NCBI GenBank assembly: GCA_965237505.1
Contig: CBDEFR010000008.1
Location: 248,001 to 312,000 of the forward strand
DNA length: 64,000 bases
Direction: 5' to 3'
From: NVTR01 sp965237505
GTDB lineage: Bacteria > Pseudomonadota > Alphaproteobacteria > Rhodobacterales > Rhodobacteraceae
Of the stretch, positions 47,301 through 55,186 are shown piece by piece. The position numbers were made by a program, and so were the translations under genes. Numbering within the stretch: the first letter of the stretch is position 1; the number at the start of each line of letters is the position of its first letter. The notes beneath the pieces are model-generated. The model searched no databases, was not told the DNA's origin, and saw only the letters and a program-made list of their open reading frames with translations.

Positions 47301-47777
47301 GCAGTGGCCGGCAAGCAGGAACGAAAATCGGCCCGCGGCAACCGGTTTGCTTTTGTGCAACTGTCTGATCCGACAGGGCTTTATGAGGTCACAATCTTTT
47401 CGGACACGCTCGAGGCGACGCGCGACGAACTGGAAACCGGCGCCAACGTGGTGTTGTCGGTGGAGGCGACAATGGAGTCTGACCAGCTGAAACTGCTGGC
47501 CCGTGCGGTTTTGCCAATCGACGCGGTGGTTGCAGATGCCGGCGGCATGGGGCTGAAGGTCTTTGTCGATGACGAGCAGGCGATCCTTGATGTGAAGTCT
47601 TTGCTTGACAAAATGGCGACCGGGAAACTGGCCAAGGGCCCGGTGGAGTTTTGTATCTCAGAGCGCGAAACCGGCCGCGAAATGGTCGTCAGCACGGGTC
47701 GCGAATATCCGCTGACACCGCAAATCAAAGGCGCGATAAAGTCGCTCGGCGGTGTGGTGATCATCGAGGATATTTGA
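44337..47777 (+). CDS. dnaE: DNA polymerase III alpha subunit
   Basis: The protein is 1146 aa, full length for DnaE1. An N-terminal PHP domain (FIHLRLHTEYSLLEGAVPVG; AVAVTDTNNMFCALEF) precedes the polymerase core: GPGRGSGAGSLVAYALTITD, catalytic Asp pair in IPDFDIDFCMERREEVIAYV, then FGALLSKAAVRDVGR. C-terminal helix-hairpin-helix and OB parts (ALGALKNVGTEAMKLITEAR; FAFVQLSDPTGLYEVTIFSD) follow. Replicative polymerase; no lesions over 3.4 kb, which argues against general sequencing error in the window. Confidence 0.96.
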   Translation: MTTAPRFIHLRLHTEYSLLEGAVPVGKLAALCKNHNMPAVAVTDTNNMFCALEFSVAATANGVQPILGCQVDVPYDPPPRGEKPRPPAPVVLLAQNEIGYRNLLKLNTCIYVDSGGELPQVTLEEICEHSDGIICLSGGPDGPVGRLLRAGQRPKAEALMSLLAGYFPSRFYVELQRHPGENGMPESEQRSERGLIEMAFAMELPLVATNDVYFPKTEMYEAHDALICIAEGAYVDQQEPRRRLTEQHYFKSQDEMATLFADLPEALENTVEIARRCAFSAQIRDPILPVFAKDEVQELRQEARKGLQARLGVIELAATVEDYEKRLEFELGTIESMGFPGYFLIVADFIKWAKNHDIPVGPGRGSGAGSLVAYALTITDLDPLRYSLLFERFLNPERVSIPDFDIDFCMERREEVIAYVQEKYGREKVAQIITFGALLSKAAVRDVGRVLQMPYGQVDRLAKMIPTEGVKPVSIEKALADEPRLREASRAEEVVERLLTYGMQIEGLLRNASTHAAGVVIGDRPLDELVPLYQDPRSNMPATQFNMKWVEQAGLVKYDFLGLKTLTAIKNAVDLLAQSGVDIDIANIPFNDQKTYELYASAKTVAVFQVESSGMMDALRRMRPTCIEDIVALVALYRPGPMENIPKYCEVKNGLAELESIHPLIDHILEETQGIIVYQEQVMQIAQEMAGYSLGGADLLRRAMGKKIAAEMTKERPKFIEGAQNNGVDAKKAADVFDILEKFANYGFNKSHAAAYAVVSYQTAWLKTNHPVEFMAGVMNCDLHLTDKLAVYAEEIRRGLKIEIVPPCVNRSQAMFSVSEGRVVYALGALKNVGTEAMKLITEARAGRLFVNLFDVARRVDLKRVGKRPMEMLARAGAFDQLDPNRHRVLLNLDALVSYSAAIREQRNSSQVSLFGEAGDDLPEPRLAPAEDWLANERLAEEHKAIGFYLSSHPLDDYVTPLKRKGVMTLAEVAAAAERGPLVAKIAGAVAGKQERKSARGNRFAFVQLSDPTGLYEVTIFSDTLEATRDELETGANVVLSVEATMESDQLKLLARAVLPIDAVVADAGGMGLKVFVDDEQAILDVKSLLDKMATGKLAKGPVEFCISERETGREMVVSTGREYPLTPQIKGAIKSLGGVVIIEDI

Positions 47778-47803
47778 GTGCAATGATAGGGGTTTAGCCG
47801 CTT

Positions 47804-48013
47804 TTACCAGTGCGGCGGCTTTGGATCGGACAGCGGCACAGTGCCGCCCTCCGCCAGCTCGCGCTCCGCATCGCGCTGCATCAGCATCTCCACCCGGCGG
47901 CACAGGCGGGCAATCTCGGCCTCCTGGCGCGCCACCACATCCGAAAGTTCGTCGATCACACGCGTTAGGTGCGCCACCGTCTCTTCCAGGCTCAAAATAC
48001 GATCGTTCATCAC
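47804..48013 (-). CDS. slyX: SlyX family protein
   Basis: The protein is 69 aa: a coiled-coil of ~50 residues (LEETVAHLTRVIDELSDVVA, RQEAEIARLCRRVEMLMQRD) and the family's tail PPHW. It is convergent with dnaE and divergent from hisS. Function unknown beyond family name. Confidence 0.85.
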   Translation of the reverse strand: MMNDRILSLEETVAHLTRVIDELSDVVARQEAEIARLCRRVEMLMQRDAERELAEGGTVPLSDPKPPHW

Positions 48014-48099
48014 CGTCCTTCTAGCACAGGCTGTCCGCTTGCCCCTAGCCCGCCTTTTCGCTAGACCGCCCGCGAAGCTGGACCTGCAGGACCAAGACC

Positions 48100-49608
48100 A
48101 TGGCGAAATCGAAAAAGCAGCCCCGGCCCAGGGCCGAAACGCCCAAGGGCTTTGCCGATTATTTCGCCGCTCAGGTGAGCGAGCGCAAGGCCATGTTGGA
48201 CAGAATTGCGGCGGTCTATGATCTTTATGGGTTCGAGGCGCTGGAAACTTCGGCGGTGGAAACGCTCAAAGCTCTGGGCAAATTCCTGCCCGACGTGGAC
48301 CGGCCAAACGCTGGTGTTTTTGCCTGGCAGGAAGATAGCGGAACCGACAGGCCGGGCGACTGGCTGGCGCTGCGTTATGATCTTACGGCGCCTTTGGCTC
48401 GGGTTTACGCGCAGTTTCGCGCCGATCTGCCGAGCCCGTTTCGCCGCTATGCTATGGGCCCGGTCTGGCGCGACGAAAAGCCGGGTCCGGGGCGGTTTCG
48501 TCAGTTTTATCAATGCGATGCCGATACCATTGGGGCCGAGAGCGTGGCTGCTGACGCGGAGATATGTTCCCTGTTGGCGGACACGCTTGAGGCCGTTGGC
48601 ATTGCGCGTGGCGACTACATCGTGCGCGTGAATAACCGCAAGGTATTGAGCGGAGTAATGGAGGTGGCCAGGCTGCTTGACCCGATCGAACCTGCGAAGT
48701 TTGTGGACGTGCGCAGCATTGTTTTGCGCGCCATCGACAAGCTGGATCGGCTCGGCCCGGACGGAGTACGCGCATTGCTCGGCGAGGGCCGCCAAGACGC
48801 AAGCGGCGATGTCACTAAGGGTGCCGGCCTGACCGGCGAACAGATTGAAATCGTTATGGCTTTCATCGATGCTAAAGCTGACGGCGGCGGCGCGACGATG
48901 CGTAAGCTGTCAAATCTTGTGGGAAACTCTATCATCGGAAAGGAAGGCGTCAGCGAACTTGAAACTATTGCTGAATTGCTGGATGCGCAGGGATATGGTG
49001 CGGATCGCATTGAGATTGACCCCTCGGTCGTGCGCGGCCTTGGATACTACACCGGGCCCGTGTATGAGGCCGATCTGACCTTTGAAACGCTCGATGACAA
49101 GGGCCGTGCGCGCCAGTTTGGGTCGGTTGCGGGGGGCGGGCGCTATGATGATCTGGTCAAGCGCTTTACCGGTCAGGAAGTTCCGGCAACCGGCGTGTCG
49201 ATCGGCGTGGATCGGCTGTTGGCAGCGTTGCGCGCAAAGCGGCGCACAAGTGGAGAAGCGCGCGGCCCGGTGGTGGTGACGGTCATGGATCGCGAACGGA
49301 TGGCGGGTTATCAGGGGATGGCGGCAGAGTTGAGAAAAGCCGGGATTAGGGCCGAGGTTTACCTTGGCAACCCGAAGAATTTTGGCAACCAGTTAAAATA
49401 TGCGGACAAACGAAATTCGCCCGTCGCAGTGATCGAGGGCGGCGACGAAAATCAACGCTCGGTCGTGCAGATCAAGGACCTGATCCTTGGCGCGAAAATT
49501 GCAGAAAGCGCCACCCTTCAAGAATGGCAATCGCAACCGGCACAGGTTGAAGTGGCGCGCGCCGATCTGGTGACCGAGGTGCGTCGCGTTCTAGCGCGCG
49601 AAAATTAA
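48100..49608 (+). CDS. hisS: Histidyl-tRNA synthetase
   Basis: The protein is 502 aa. Class II motifs: motif 2 in FRRYAMGPVWRDEKPGPGRF, the histidine-binding stretch in VVRGLGYYTGPVYEADLTFE, and motif 3 in PATGVSIGVDRLLAALRA. The C-terminal anticodon domain follows. Rhodobacterales carry this longer HisS next to hisZ and hisG. The stop overlaps the hisZ start by one base. Confidence 0.94.
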   Translation: MAKSKKQPRPRAETPKGFADYFAAQVSERKAMLDRIAAVYDLYGFEALETSAVETLKALGKFLPDVDRPNAGVFAWQEDSGTDRPGDWLALRYDLTAPLARVYAQFRADLPSPFRRYAMGPVWRDEKPGPGRFRQFYQCDADTIGAESVAADAEICSLLADTLEAVGIARGDYIVRVNNRKVLSGVMEVARLLDPIEPAKFVDVRSIVLRAIDKLDRLGPDGVRALLGEGRQDASGDVTKGAGLTGEQIEIVMAFIDAKADGGGATMRKLSNLVGNSIIGKEGVSELETIAELLDAQGYGADRIEIDPSVVRGLGYYTGPVYEADLTFETLDDKGRARQFGSVAGGGRYDDLVKRFTGQEVPATGVSIGVDRLLAALRAKRRTSGEARGPVVVTVMDRERMAGYQGMAAELRKAGIRAEVYLGNPKNFGNQLKYADKRNSPVAVIEGGDENQRSVVQIKDLILGAKIAESATLQEWQSQPAQVEVARADLVTEVRRVLAREN

Positions 49609-50687
49609 TGGAAACTAAAACCTCAGTGCGGGCAGAGGCGGCGCGGCTTCAGGCATTCTTTGAGGCGGCCGGTGCGCGGGCAATTGAGGCGGATATACTG
49701 CAACCCGCAGACACGCTTTTGGACCTGTACGGCGAAGATATTCGCGCGCGCGCATATGTAACCCATGACCCGCTGAGCGGCGAACAGATGTTGCGCCCGG
49801 ATTTTACCGTGCCGGTGGTTCAGATGCACATGGCTGACGGGACGGAACCGGCGCGATACACTTATTACGGACCGGTTTTTCGCCGCCAAGAAGACGGCGC
49901 GTCGCGGGCCAGTGAATACCTGCAAGTGGGTTACGAGATCTTTGACGGTTCAGATCCTGCAAGCGCTGACAGCGAAGTGTTTGCGCTGTTTTCCCAAGTG
50001 CTTGCGCCACTTGGCCTGCGCGCGGCGACAGGTGATATGGGTATCCTGATGGCCGCTGTTCAGGGGCTGTCCACCACTGAGCGGCGCAAGGCGGCACTTG
50101 CGCGCCACATCTGGCGCCCGGGTCGGTTTCGGGCGTTGTTGGAACGATTTGGAAGTCGCGCCAGCGTGCCGCCCAGTAGAGCGGCATTGCTTGCCGAACC
50201 GGACCCGATTGCGCGCGCCACACCGCTGGTCGGGCTGCGCGGCGGGGCCGAGATCGCCGAACGGATCGCGGCATTGCATCAGGACGCCAGCGAGCCGCCG
50301 ATCAGCGCGGGCGAAGTCGCGCTATTGGACCGGATCCTTGATCTGAAGGCCAAATCGCCGGTAGCACTTTCCCGCTTGCAGGACATGGCGCATGACATGG
50401 CGGCATTACAGCCAGGCGTGGCCAAGATGGCTGCGCGGCTGGACGCGCTAGAGGCGCGCTGCATTGACGTGGCGGGGCTGGATTTCGAGGCGAGCTATGG
50501 CCGCACTTCGATGGAATATTACGACGGGTTTGTGTTTGGATTTTACGCCGAGAACCGGCCCGATCTGCCGCCTGTGGCGACCGGCGGACGCTATGATGCG
50601 CTGACCCGTGTGCTAGGGCAGGGACGCCTGATACCGGCAGTGGGTGGCGTGATACGCCCAGACCTGATGGCCGAGGCGGCTGCATGA
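49608..50687 (+). CDS. hisZ: ATP phosphoribosyltransferase regulatory subunit HisZ
   Basis: The protein is 359 aa and resembles the HisS catalytic core (LRPDFTVPVVQMHMADGTEP; YYGPVFRRQEDGASRASEYL; ATGGRYDALTRVLGQG), but lacks the anticodon-binding domain. As in other organisms with short-form HisG, it forms the regulatory partner for histidine feedback. Overlaps hisG by 4 bases. Confidence 0.92.
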   Translation: METKTSVRAEAARLQAFFEAAGARAIEADILQPADTLLDLYGEDIRARAYVTHDPLSGEQMLRPDFTVPVVQMHMADGTEPARYTYYGPVFRRQEDGASRASEYLQVGYEIFDGSDPASADSEVFALFSQVLAPLGLRAATGDMGILMAAVQGLSTTERRKAALARHIWRPGRFRALLERFGSRASVPPSRAALLAEPDPIARATPLVGLRGGAEIAERIAALHQDASEPPISAGEVALLDRILDLKAKSPVALSRLQDMAHDMAALQPGVAKMAARLDALEARCIDVAGLDFEASYGRTSMEYYDGFVFGFYAENRPDLPPVATGGRYDALTRVLGQGRLIPAVGGVIRPDLMAEAAA

Positions 50688-51376
50688 GCGTGAGGCTGGG
50701 GGTGCCGTCCAAAGGGCGGTTGATCGAGGAGGTTGCGGATTGGTTGGCCAGCCGTGGGATCGAGCTGCATCGTACCGGCTCGGAGCGTGAATATGCGGGT
50801 AAGATCAAGGGCGTGGACGGTGTCGAACTGGTGCTGCTGGCCGCCGCTGAAATACCCAGAGAGCTGGCGGCGGGGCGTATTCATCTTGGTATAACCGGCT
50901 CTGACCTGGTGCGTGAAAAGCTTGCGCGCTGGAACACGCACCTGAATGAGCTTGTGAGGCTGGGGATTGGCCGGGCTGATCTGGTGCTGTCGGTTCCTTG
51001 TGCTTGGGTCGATGTGGACATACTGGATGATCTGGATGCGGTGGCGGCGCAGTTTCGGGCGCGCCACGGGTTTCGGTTGCGAATTGCCACCAAATATCAC
51101 CGCCTGGTGCGCGAATTTTTGCGCGACAATGGCGTGGCGGATTATCAGCTGGTGGACAGTCAGGGGGCGACTGAGGGCACGGTGAAAAACCTGACCGCTG
51201 AGGCGGTCGCCGACATCACTTCGAGCGGCGAAACGCTGCGGGCGAATGGTCTGAAGGTGCTTGCTGACGGAGTGATCCACGAGAGCCAGGCGACGTTGTT
51301 TGCGTCCAAAACCGCCGAATTCAGCGATGCTGAGGCGGACGCATACCGGGCGTTTGTCGGCCAGCTGGGGCTGTAA
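50684..51376 (+). CDS. hisG: ATP phosphoribosyltransferase, short form
   Basis: The protein is 230 aa, the length of the short HisG form that needs HisZ. Motifs: GVPSKGRLIEEVADWLASRG, AAAEIPRELAAGRIHLGITG and VDSQGATEGTVKNLTAEAVA (PRPP-binding region near residue 155). It catalyses the first step of histidine synthesis. Last of the hisS-hisZ-hisG operon. Confidence 0.94.
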   Translation: MSVRLGVPSKGRLIEEVADWLASRGIELHRTGSEREYAGKIKGVDGVELVLLAAAEIPRELAAGRIHLGITGSDLVREKLARWNTHLNELVRLGIGRADLVLSVPCAWVDVDILDDLDAVAAQFRARHGFRLRIATKYHRLVREFLRDNGVADYQLVDSQGATEGTVKNLTAEAVADITSSGETLRANGLKVLADGVIHESQATLFASKTAEFSDAEADAYRAFVGQLGL

Positions 51377-51404
51377 TGTGTGCGGTATTCCGAGAGAGAA
51401 ATTA

Positions 51405-52019
51405 GTGCAGCGTGTTCGCTGCATCGCCTGGGATTTTGACGGGGTTTTGAACCGGAACATCATCAATGGACGGTTTATCTGGCAAGACGGGCTGGCAGCG
51501 TTTGGGATTTCGCAGACGTCCTTTGAATCGTTCATGTTTGCAGACGGGTTTTGGCCGATCATGCGCGGTGAAGAGGATCTGCTGGATCGGCTGACACGGT
51601 TTCGCGAACACATCGGTTTTGAGGCTAAGGCGGTGGAATTATTGGAATTTTGGTTTGCGGCCGATGCGCGGCCATGTGAGCAGATGCTGGCGTTGATGAA
51701 ACGAGTAGAGGCTGCGGGATTGCGGCAGGTGATTGCCACCAATAACGAGCACCGCCGCGCTGCCTATATTGAAAACGAGATGGGCTATGGGGCGCGGGTC
51801 GAAAAGCTGTATTCGTCCGGGCGAATGGGCGTTGCCAAGCCGGACGCGGCGTATTTTTGGGCCATTGAGGCCGATCTCGGGCTGGCGCCGGAACAGATAT
51901 TGTTCGTCGATGATTACCGGGAAAATGTGGAAGGGGCTGCGGCGTGTGGCTGGCAGGTGCACCATTTTCGCGAGAACGGGCAGGCGGAATTGCGGGAGCG
52001 GTTGCGCGGCTTTTTGTGA
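51405..52019 (+). CDS. HAD-superfamily hydrolase
   Basis: I choose GTG 51405 (VQRVRCIAWDFDGVLN; GAGAG upstream), giving 204 aa; the longer frame begins inside hisG. HAD motifs: I in AWDFDGVLN, II in IATNN, III with K in GVAKPDAAYF, IV in ILFVDDYRENVEGAAACGWQ. Subtype IA with a helical cap. Substrate unknown. It lies 28 bp after hisG and may share its transcript. Confidence 0.85.
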   Translation: MQRVRCIAWDFDGVLNRNIINGRFIWQDGLAAFGISQTSFESFMFADGFWPIMRGEEDLLDRLTRFREHIGFEAKAVELLEFWFAADARPCEQMLALMKRVEAAGLRQVIATNNEHRRAAYIENEMGYGARVEKLYSSGRMGVAKPDAAYFWAIEADLGLAPEQILFVDDYRENVEGAAACGWQVHHFRENGQAELRERLRGFL

Positions 52020-52194
52020 GCAATGTTAACGCAAGATTGCGGCGAAAAGCTGGATTTGGCCAAATAACGCGTTAACGCGCTGAAAATGCACGTTATTCGA
52101 GGTATGGAAAACGTAGGGCTGGCGTATGGCTGGCGTATGGTTGTTTTGGCCATTTGGCGTGATTAACAGCGCGCGCGGCCGGTTAGTGGCGTGT

Positions 52195-52594
52195 TCACCG
52201 CACCCCGATCTCGGCCAGTGCAGAAGTGAGCGAGGTTGGTAGATCGGACTGATTTTCGGGTTCTGCGCAGATCGCGCGGCGCCGAGGCGGGTGCCAAATA
52301 GCGCCAGCCCTGAAACGGACGCCTCGGCGCGGGTTCGGTCTGGATCAGGGCGGCATCCAGGCGAATTCCGCACCGCCGGATGCCGTCTTTTCCGACAACC
52401 TCGTCCAGCGCGATGATGCGCTGACGGGCCAGGATCACGCCCTTGATCACCCAGTAAAGCGAGCCGCCATTGAGCAGTTCTGCCTGGCGCTTGGGCCACA
52501 TGCGGGTGACGTGCAGGGTTTCGGTGCTCTGGCGGGCGTCGATGCGGCTGGTGAGGTCGGCGAGCGAGTGAACGCCGACGCAGAGTTTTAGCAT
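52195..52594 (-). pseudogene. DUF1489 family protein, frameshifted near the 3' end
   Basis: From ATG 52594 the first 110 residues (MLKLCVGVHSLADLTSRIDA; HVTRMWPKRQAELLNGGSLY; WVIKGVILARQRIIALDEVV; PFQGWRYLAPASAPRDL) are a clear DUF1489 protein. At about 52262-52270 the frame shifts; the natural tail (AEPENQSDLPTSLTSALAEI, GVR) and TGA at 52195 are in another frame. The present product instead runs on with an unrelated basic tail to 52163. Family function is unknown but widely conserved in alphaproteobacteria. Confidence 0.78.
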
Positions 52595-52677
52595 ATTGAT
52601 ATACCGATTTACCACCGAGTCTCCCCTCGGGAACCAAACTTAACGGTCAAGTCGCCATGATCAAGAGCGATATCTAG

Positions 52678-53899
52678 TCAAATCCCACTTGAACTGTGCC
52701 TCTCCAGCGAGAGTGTCAGTGCACGCAGGTAGCTCATGAATTCCTTTGGCCTTGCTCGCCAAGCATCAATTTCGGTGCGTCCGATCGCTGGTCCCACTAT
52801 TGGATGTATTGGTTTGCCGATCTTCGTCGTAATCTCGCGCATGAGCAGCGACTGGCGGAGCACCGGCGAAATCGTTTGTGCAATTTGGAACAGACGGCTG
52901 TTTTGCCCTGGGAAAAAGACCGGCACGACGGTGACGTCGCTGCGAAGTATCATCCGTGCCTATCCGGTTGTCACCCACACCCACTACATCTAGGGTGCTC
53001 CCAATCGCCCGAGTAAAGCTGGGCGTAAGTGGGAGCGGTGACATCGCCAGCAAGTTAGGCGGCACAGGCCGTGCCATCCGGGAAAAGTCGCTGGAACTCA
53101 GGAAGCGACCGCGGAAACGAAAGGTCTTCACGCTGCGAGACATCCATCCCCGCTTTGTCCCCCTCCCGGGCCACTCGACGCCACGCCATACATATAGTGG
53201 GTGTGGGTGACAACCGGATAGGCACGGTATCATCTTCGCCGTAAAGGGTGTCCAAGAATACTCGATGGCGCGGCCGAACGGCGATTTCGATGTCGCGACG
53301 CGCCCGGCTGGAAACAAGATTACGGCACCGCCCGCGTTAAGATGCTTCATCACTTCCTTGCGCACAGCGATATTTCGGGCCGTGAAGTCCACATTGTGCG
53401 AATGTGCGACAGGAACCATGTTCTCCCGGACTTCAGGTGGAATGCCTCTGAATGCCCGCGTGAGAATTTTCAGATCCGGGCGGACCTGCGAAACCAGGGC
53501 GCCAAGGACCAGCCCATCGACAAATCCAAAAGGATGATTGGCAACTACAACGACGGGCCCTGTTGCGGGTATCTGTGCAATCTCGGCGTTCGGCGTTACA
53601 ATCTCGATTTCAAGAAAGTCAAGCAACCGTTCCCACATCGTCCCGTCTAGCGCACGCCTTGTGCTTAGAAACTTTCGGGCGAGCCAAAGCAGTCGAATTT
53701 TGCCGGTCAGGAATTCGATGGTGCGGATCACCAGCGCATGTCCGGGGCTGAAAGTCGGCAATGCAAATGTCACTGTTCTGGAGTTGAAATGCTGCAGAAT
53801 TGGGTTGTTCGGCTTGAATTGCCGTGCCCGATTTTTCGGCACCGACCCTATAGCTCTGAGGATGTTTACCAGACTATGTCCGTCCATTCTTGCGCTCAT
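52678..53899 (-). pseudogene. PlsC/LPLAT-like acyltransferase, opened by a 274-bp MITE
   Basis: ATG 53899 starts MSARMDGHSLVNILRAIGSV. The acyltransferase core is VVVVANHPFGFVDGLVLGAL (catalytic NHP...D variant), then ILTRAFRGIPPEVRENMVPV and GGAVILFPAGRVATSKSPFG. After PFTAKMI the MITE (52954-53227) enters. Its removal with one TATCAT joins directly to LRSDVTVVPVFFPGQNSRLF and runs to RHSSSGI at 52678, about 313 aa. The element adds 280 bp, so the frame is lost in the present state. The family acylates lysophospholipids or ornithine lipids; substrate not decided. Confidence 0.85.
52954..53227. mobile_element. MITE-like element, 274 bp, 33-bp perfect terminal inverted repeats
   Basis: The first 33 bases (starting CCGTGCCTATCCGGTTGTCA) are the exact reverse complement of the last 33, and similarity goes on for several more bases. 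A 6-bp direct duplication TATCAT flanks it (52948-52953, 53228-53233). No transposase or other convincing gene is inside. Excision to one TATCAT restores the acyltransferase frame without a scar. I see no other copy in the window. Confidence 0.88.
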
Positions 53900-53939
53900 C
53901 TTTTTTCCGCCGAGTTTTTTATCACGGCAGAATGTCTTA

Positions 53940-54871
53940 GTGTCTGATCCAAAACTAATTGAGTGATTTCAGCGAGTTGTGATTCAATCGGATTGATAAG
54001 ATTCGAGGGAGATCACAATGGCCTGGACGGAAACCACTCGCGCCCGATATGAACGGCATTCGGGACGCTATGCAAGCGATTTAACTGATCAGGAATGGGG
54101 TTTGATCGCGCCATTCCTGCCGCCGCCTAAAACAACTGGTCGTCCGCGCAGCACGGCGATGCGCGATGTTCTGGATGCCATTTTGTACATCGCCAGCGCC
54201 GGGTGTGCGTGGCGTATGCTGCCCAATGATTTCCCGCCAGTGTCCACCGTGCGCTACTATTTCTATGGCTGGCGCAACGATGGCATCTTTGAAGTGATCA
54301 GCCATTTTCTGGTGGCGACGGCGCGCGAGTTTCATGGCAAGAAGCCCGGCCCCACCGCTGGTGTCATTGATAGCCAGACCATAAAAACAACGGAAAGCGG
54401 TGGCATTTCGGGCTATGACGCGGGCAAGAAAACCAAGGGCCGCAAGCGCCACATTGTCACCGACACGCTCGGGTTTATGGTTGGGTTGGTCGTGCATAGC
54501 GCCGGTATTCAAGACCGTGATGGCGCACCGGAAGTGTTGAAATCCATCCGGTATTCCCATCCAAACTTGCGCCATATCTTTGCGGATGGCGGTTATGCCG
54601 GACCAAAGCTGCGCGACGCTCTTGAAGGCATCGGTGACTGGACAATCCAGATCGTCAAGCGCTTCGACACTGCGGAAGGCTTCGAAGTCATTCCCAGAAG
54701 ATGGGTCGTCGAGCGCACCTTCGCATGGCTCAACCGCTGCCGGCGATTGGCCAAAGATTGGGAAAAATCCATCGCAAGTTCACAGGCATGGATACTCGTT
54801 GCACATATCAAAACCCTCACGCGTAAAATTGCAAGGCATTGTAATCATGCGTAGAGTTTTGAATCAGACAC
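53940..54871 (+). mobile_element. IS5-family insertion sequence, copy B (932 bp)
   Basis: Ends GTGTCTGATCCAAAACT and GTGTCTGATTCAAAACT, inverted relative to copy A at 12640. Flanking bases are TTA on the left and TAA on the right, so at most TA is duplicated, unlike the clean TAA/TAA of copy A. Confidence 0.9.
54018..54854 (+). CDS. IS5-family transposase, intact
   Basis: The protein is 278 aa, one frame. Start ATG 54018 with GGGAG ten bases upstream. Domains: N-terminal DUF4096 (LTDQEWGLIAPFLPPPKTTG), then DDE core with TAGVIDSQTIKTTESGGISG, IFADGGYAGPKLRDALEGIG and VERTFAWLNRCRRLAKDWEK (Y-x2-R-x3-E-like region). Active copy; could mobilise the frameshifted copy A in trans. Confidence 0.92.
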   Translation: MAWTETTRARYERHSGRYASDLTDQEWGLIAPFLPPPKTTGRPRSTAMRDVLDAILYIASAGCAWRMLPNDFPPVSTVRYYFYGWRNDGIFEVISHFLVATAREFHGKKPGPTAGVIDSQTIKTTESGGISGYDAGKKTKGRKRHIVTDTLGFMVGLVVHSAGIQDRDGAPEVLKSIRYSHPNLRHIFADGGYAGPKLRDALEGIGDWTIQIVKRFDTAEGFEVIPRRWVVERTFAWLNRCRRLAKDWEKSIASSQAWILVAHIKTLTRKIARHCNHA

Positions 54872-55186
54872 TAAGCACGCGGCGATTTCGCTCTTCGCCT
54901 GGAATAACAGAATCCAATGGCGCTTTGAATCCGGGCCAACTACTGGATGGGGAAAACAAAACGATCCAACAGACACCGGTAAACGGGCTACTTTGGCCAA
55001 TATCTTTGTCGCCCGGAATCCGGCTGCCTCGCATACACTGCGGCACCGTAGTTGCACCGCTCCTGTTGGCAGTATGGCAAGGATAGTCATGCGCAAGGAA
55101 TATGCATAGTCAGGGATTCCTTACCTAGCTTGATGACGGACAGCTGGGCCAAATGGCTACACCTTGTGCCGGCCATGCCAAAATAG
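54872..55186. other. Intergenic stretch between IS5 and ISNCY
   Basis: No gene is recognisable; short frames on both strands lack family resemblance and ribosome sites. It may contain the old promoter region of the acyltransferase gene. The last 14 bases (CCATGCCAAAATAG) are the left ISNCY duplication. Confidence 0.45.

Noticed and set aside
52068..52079. Perfect palindrome CGCGTTAACGCG and an 11-bp tandem GCTGGCGTATG after the HAD gene
   Set aside because: Single occurrences in a short intergenic gap without gene context that would give them meaning.
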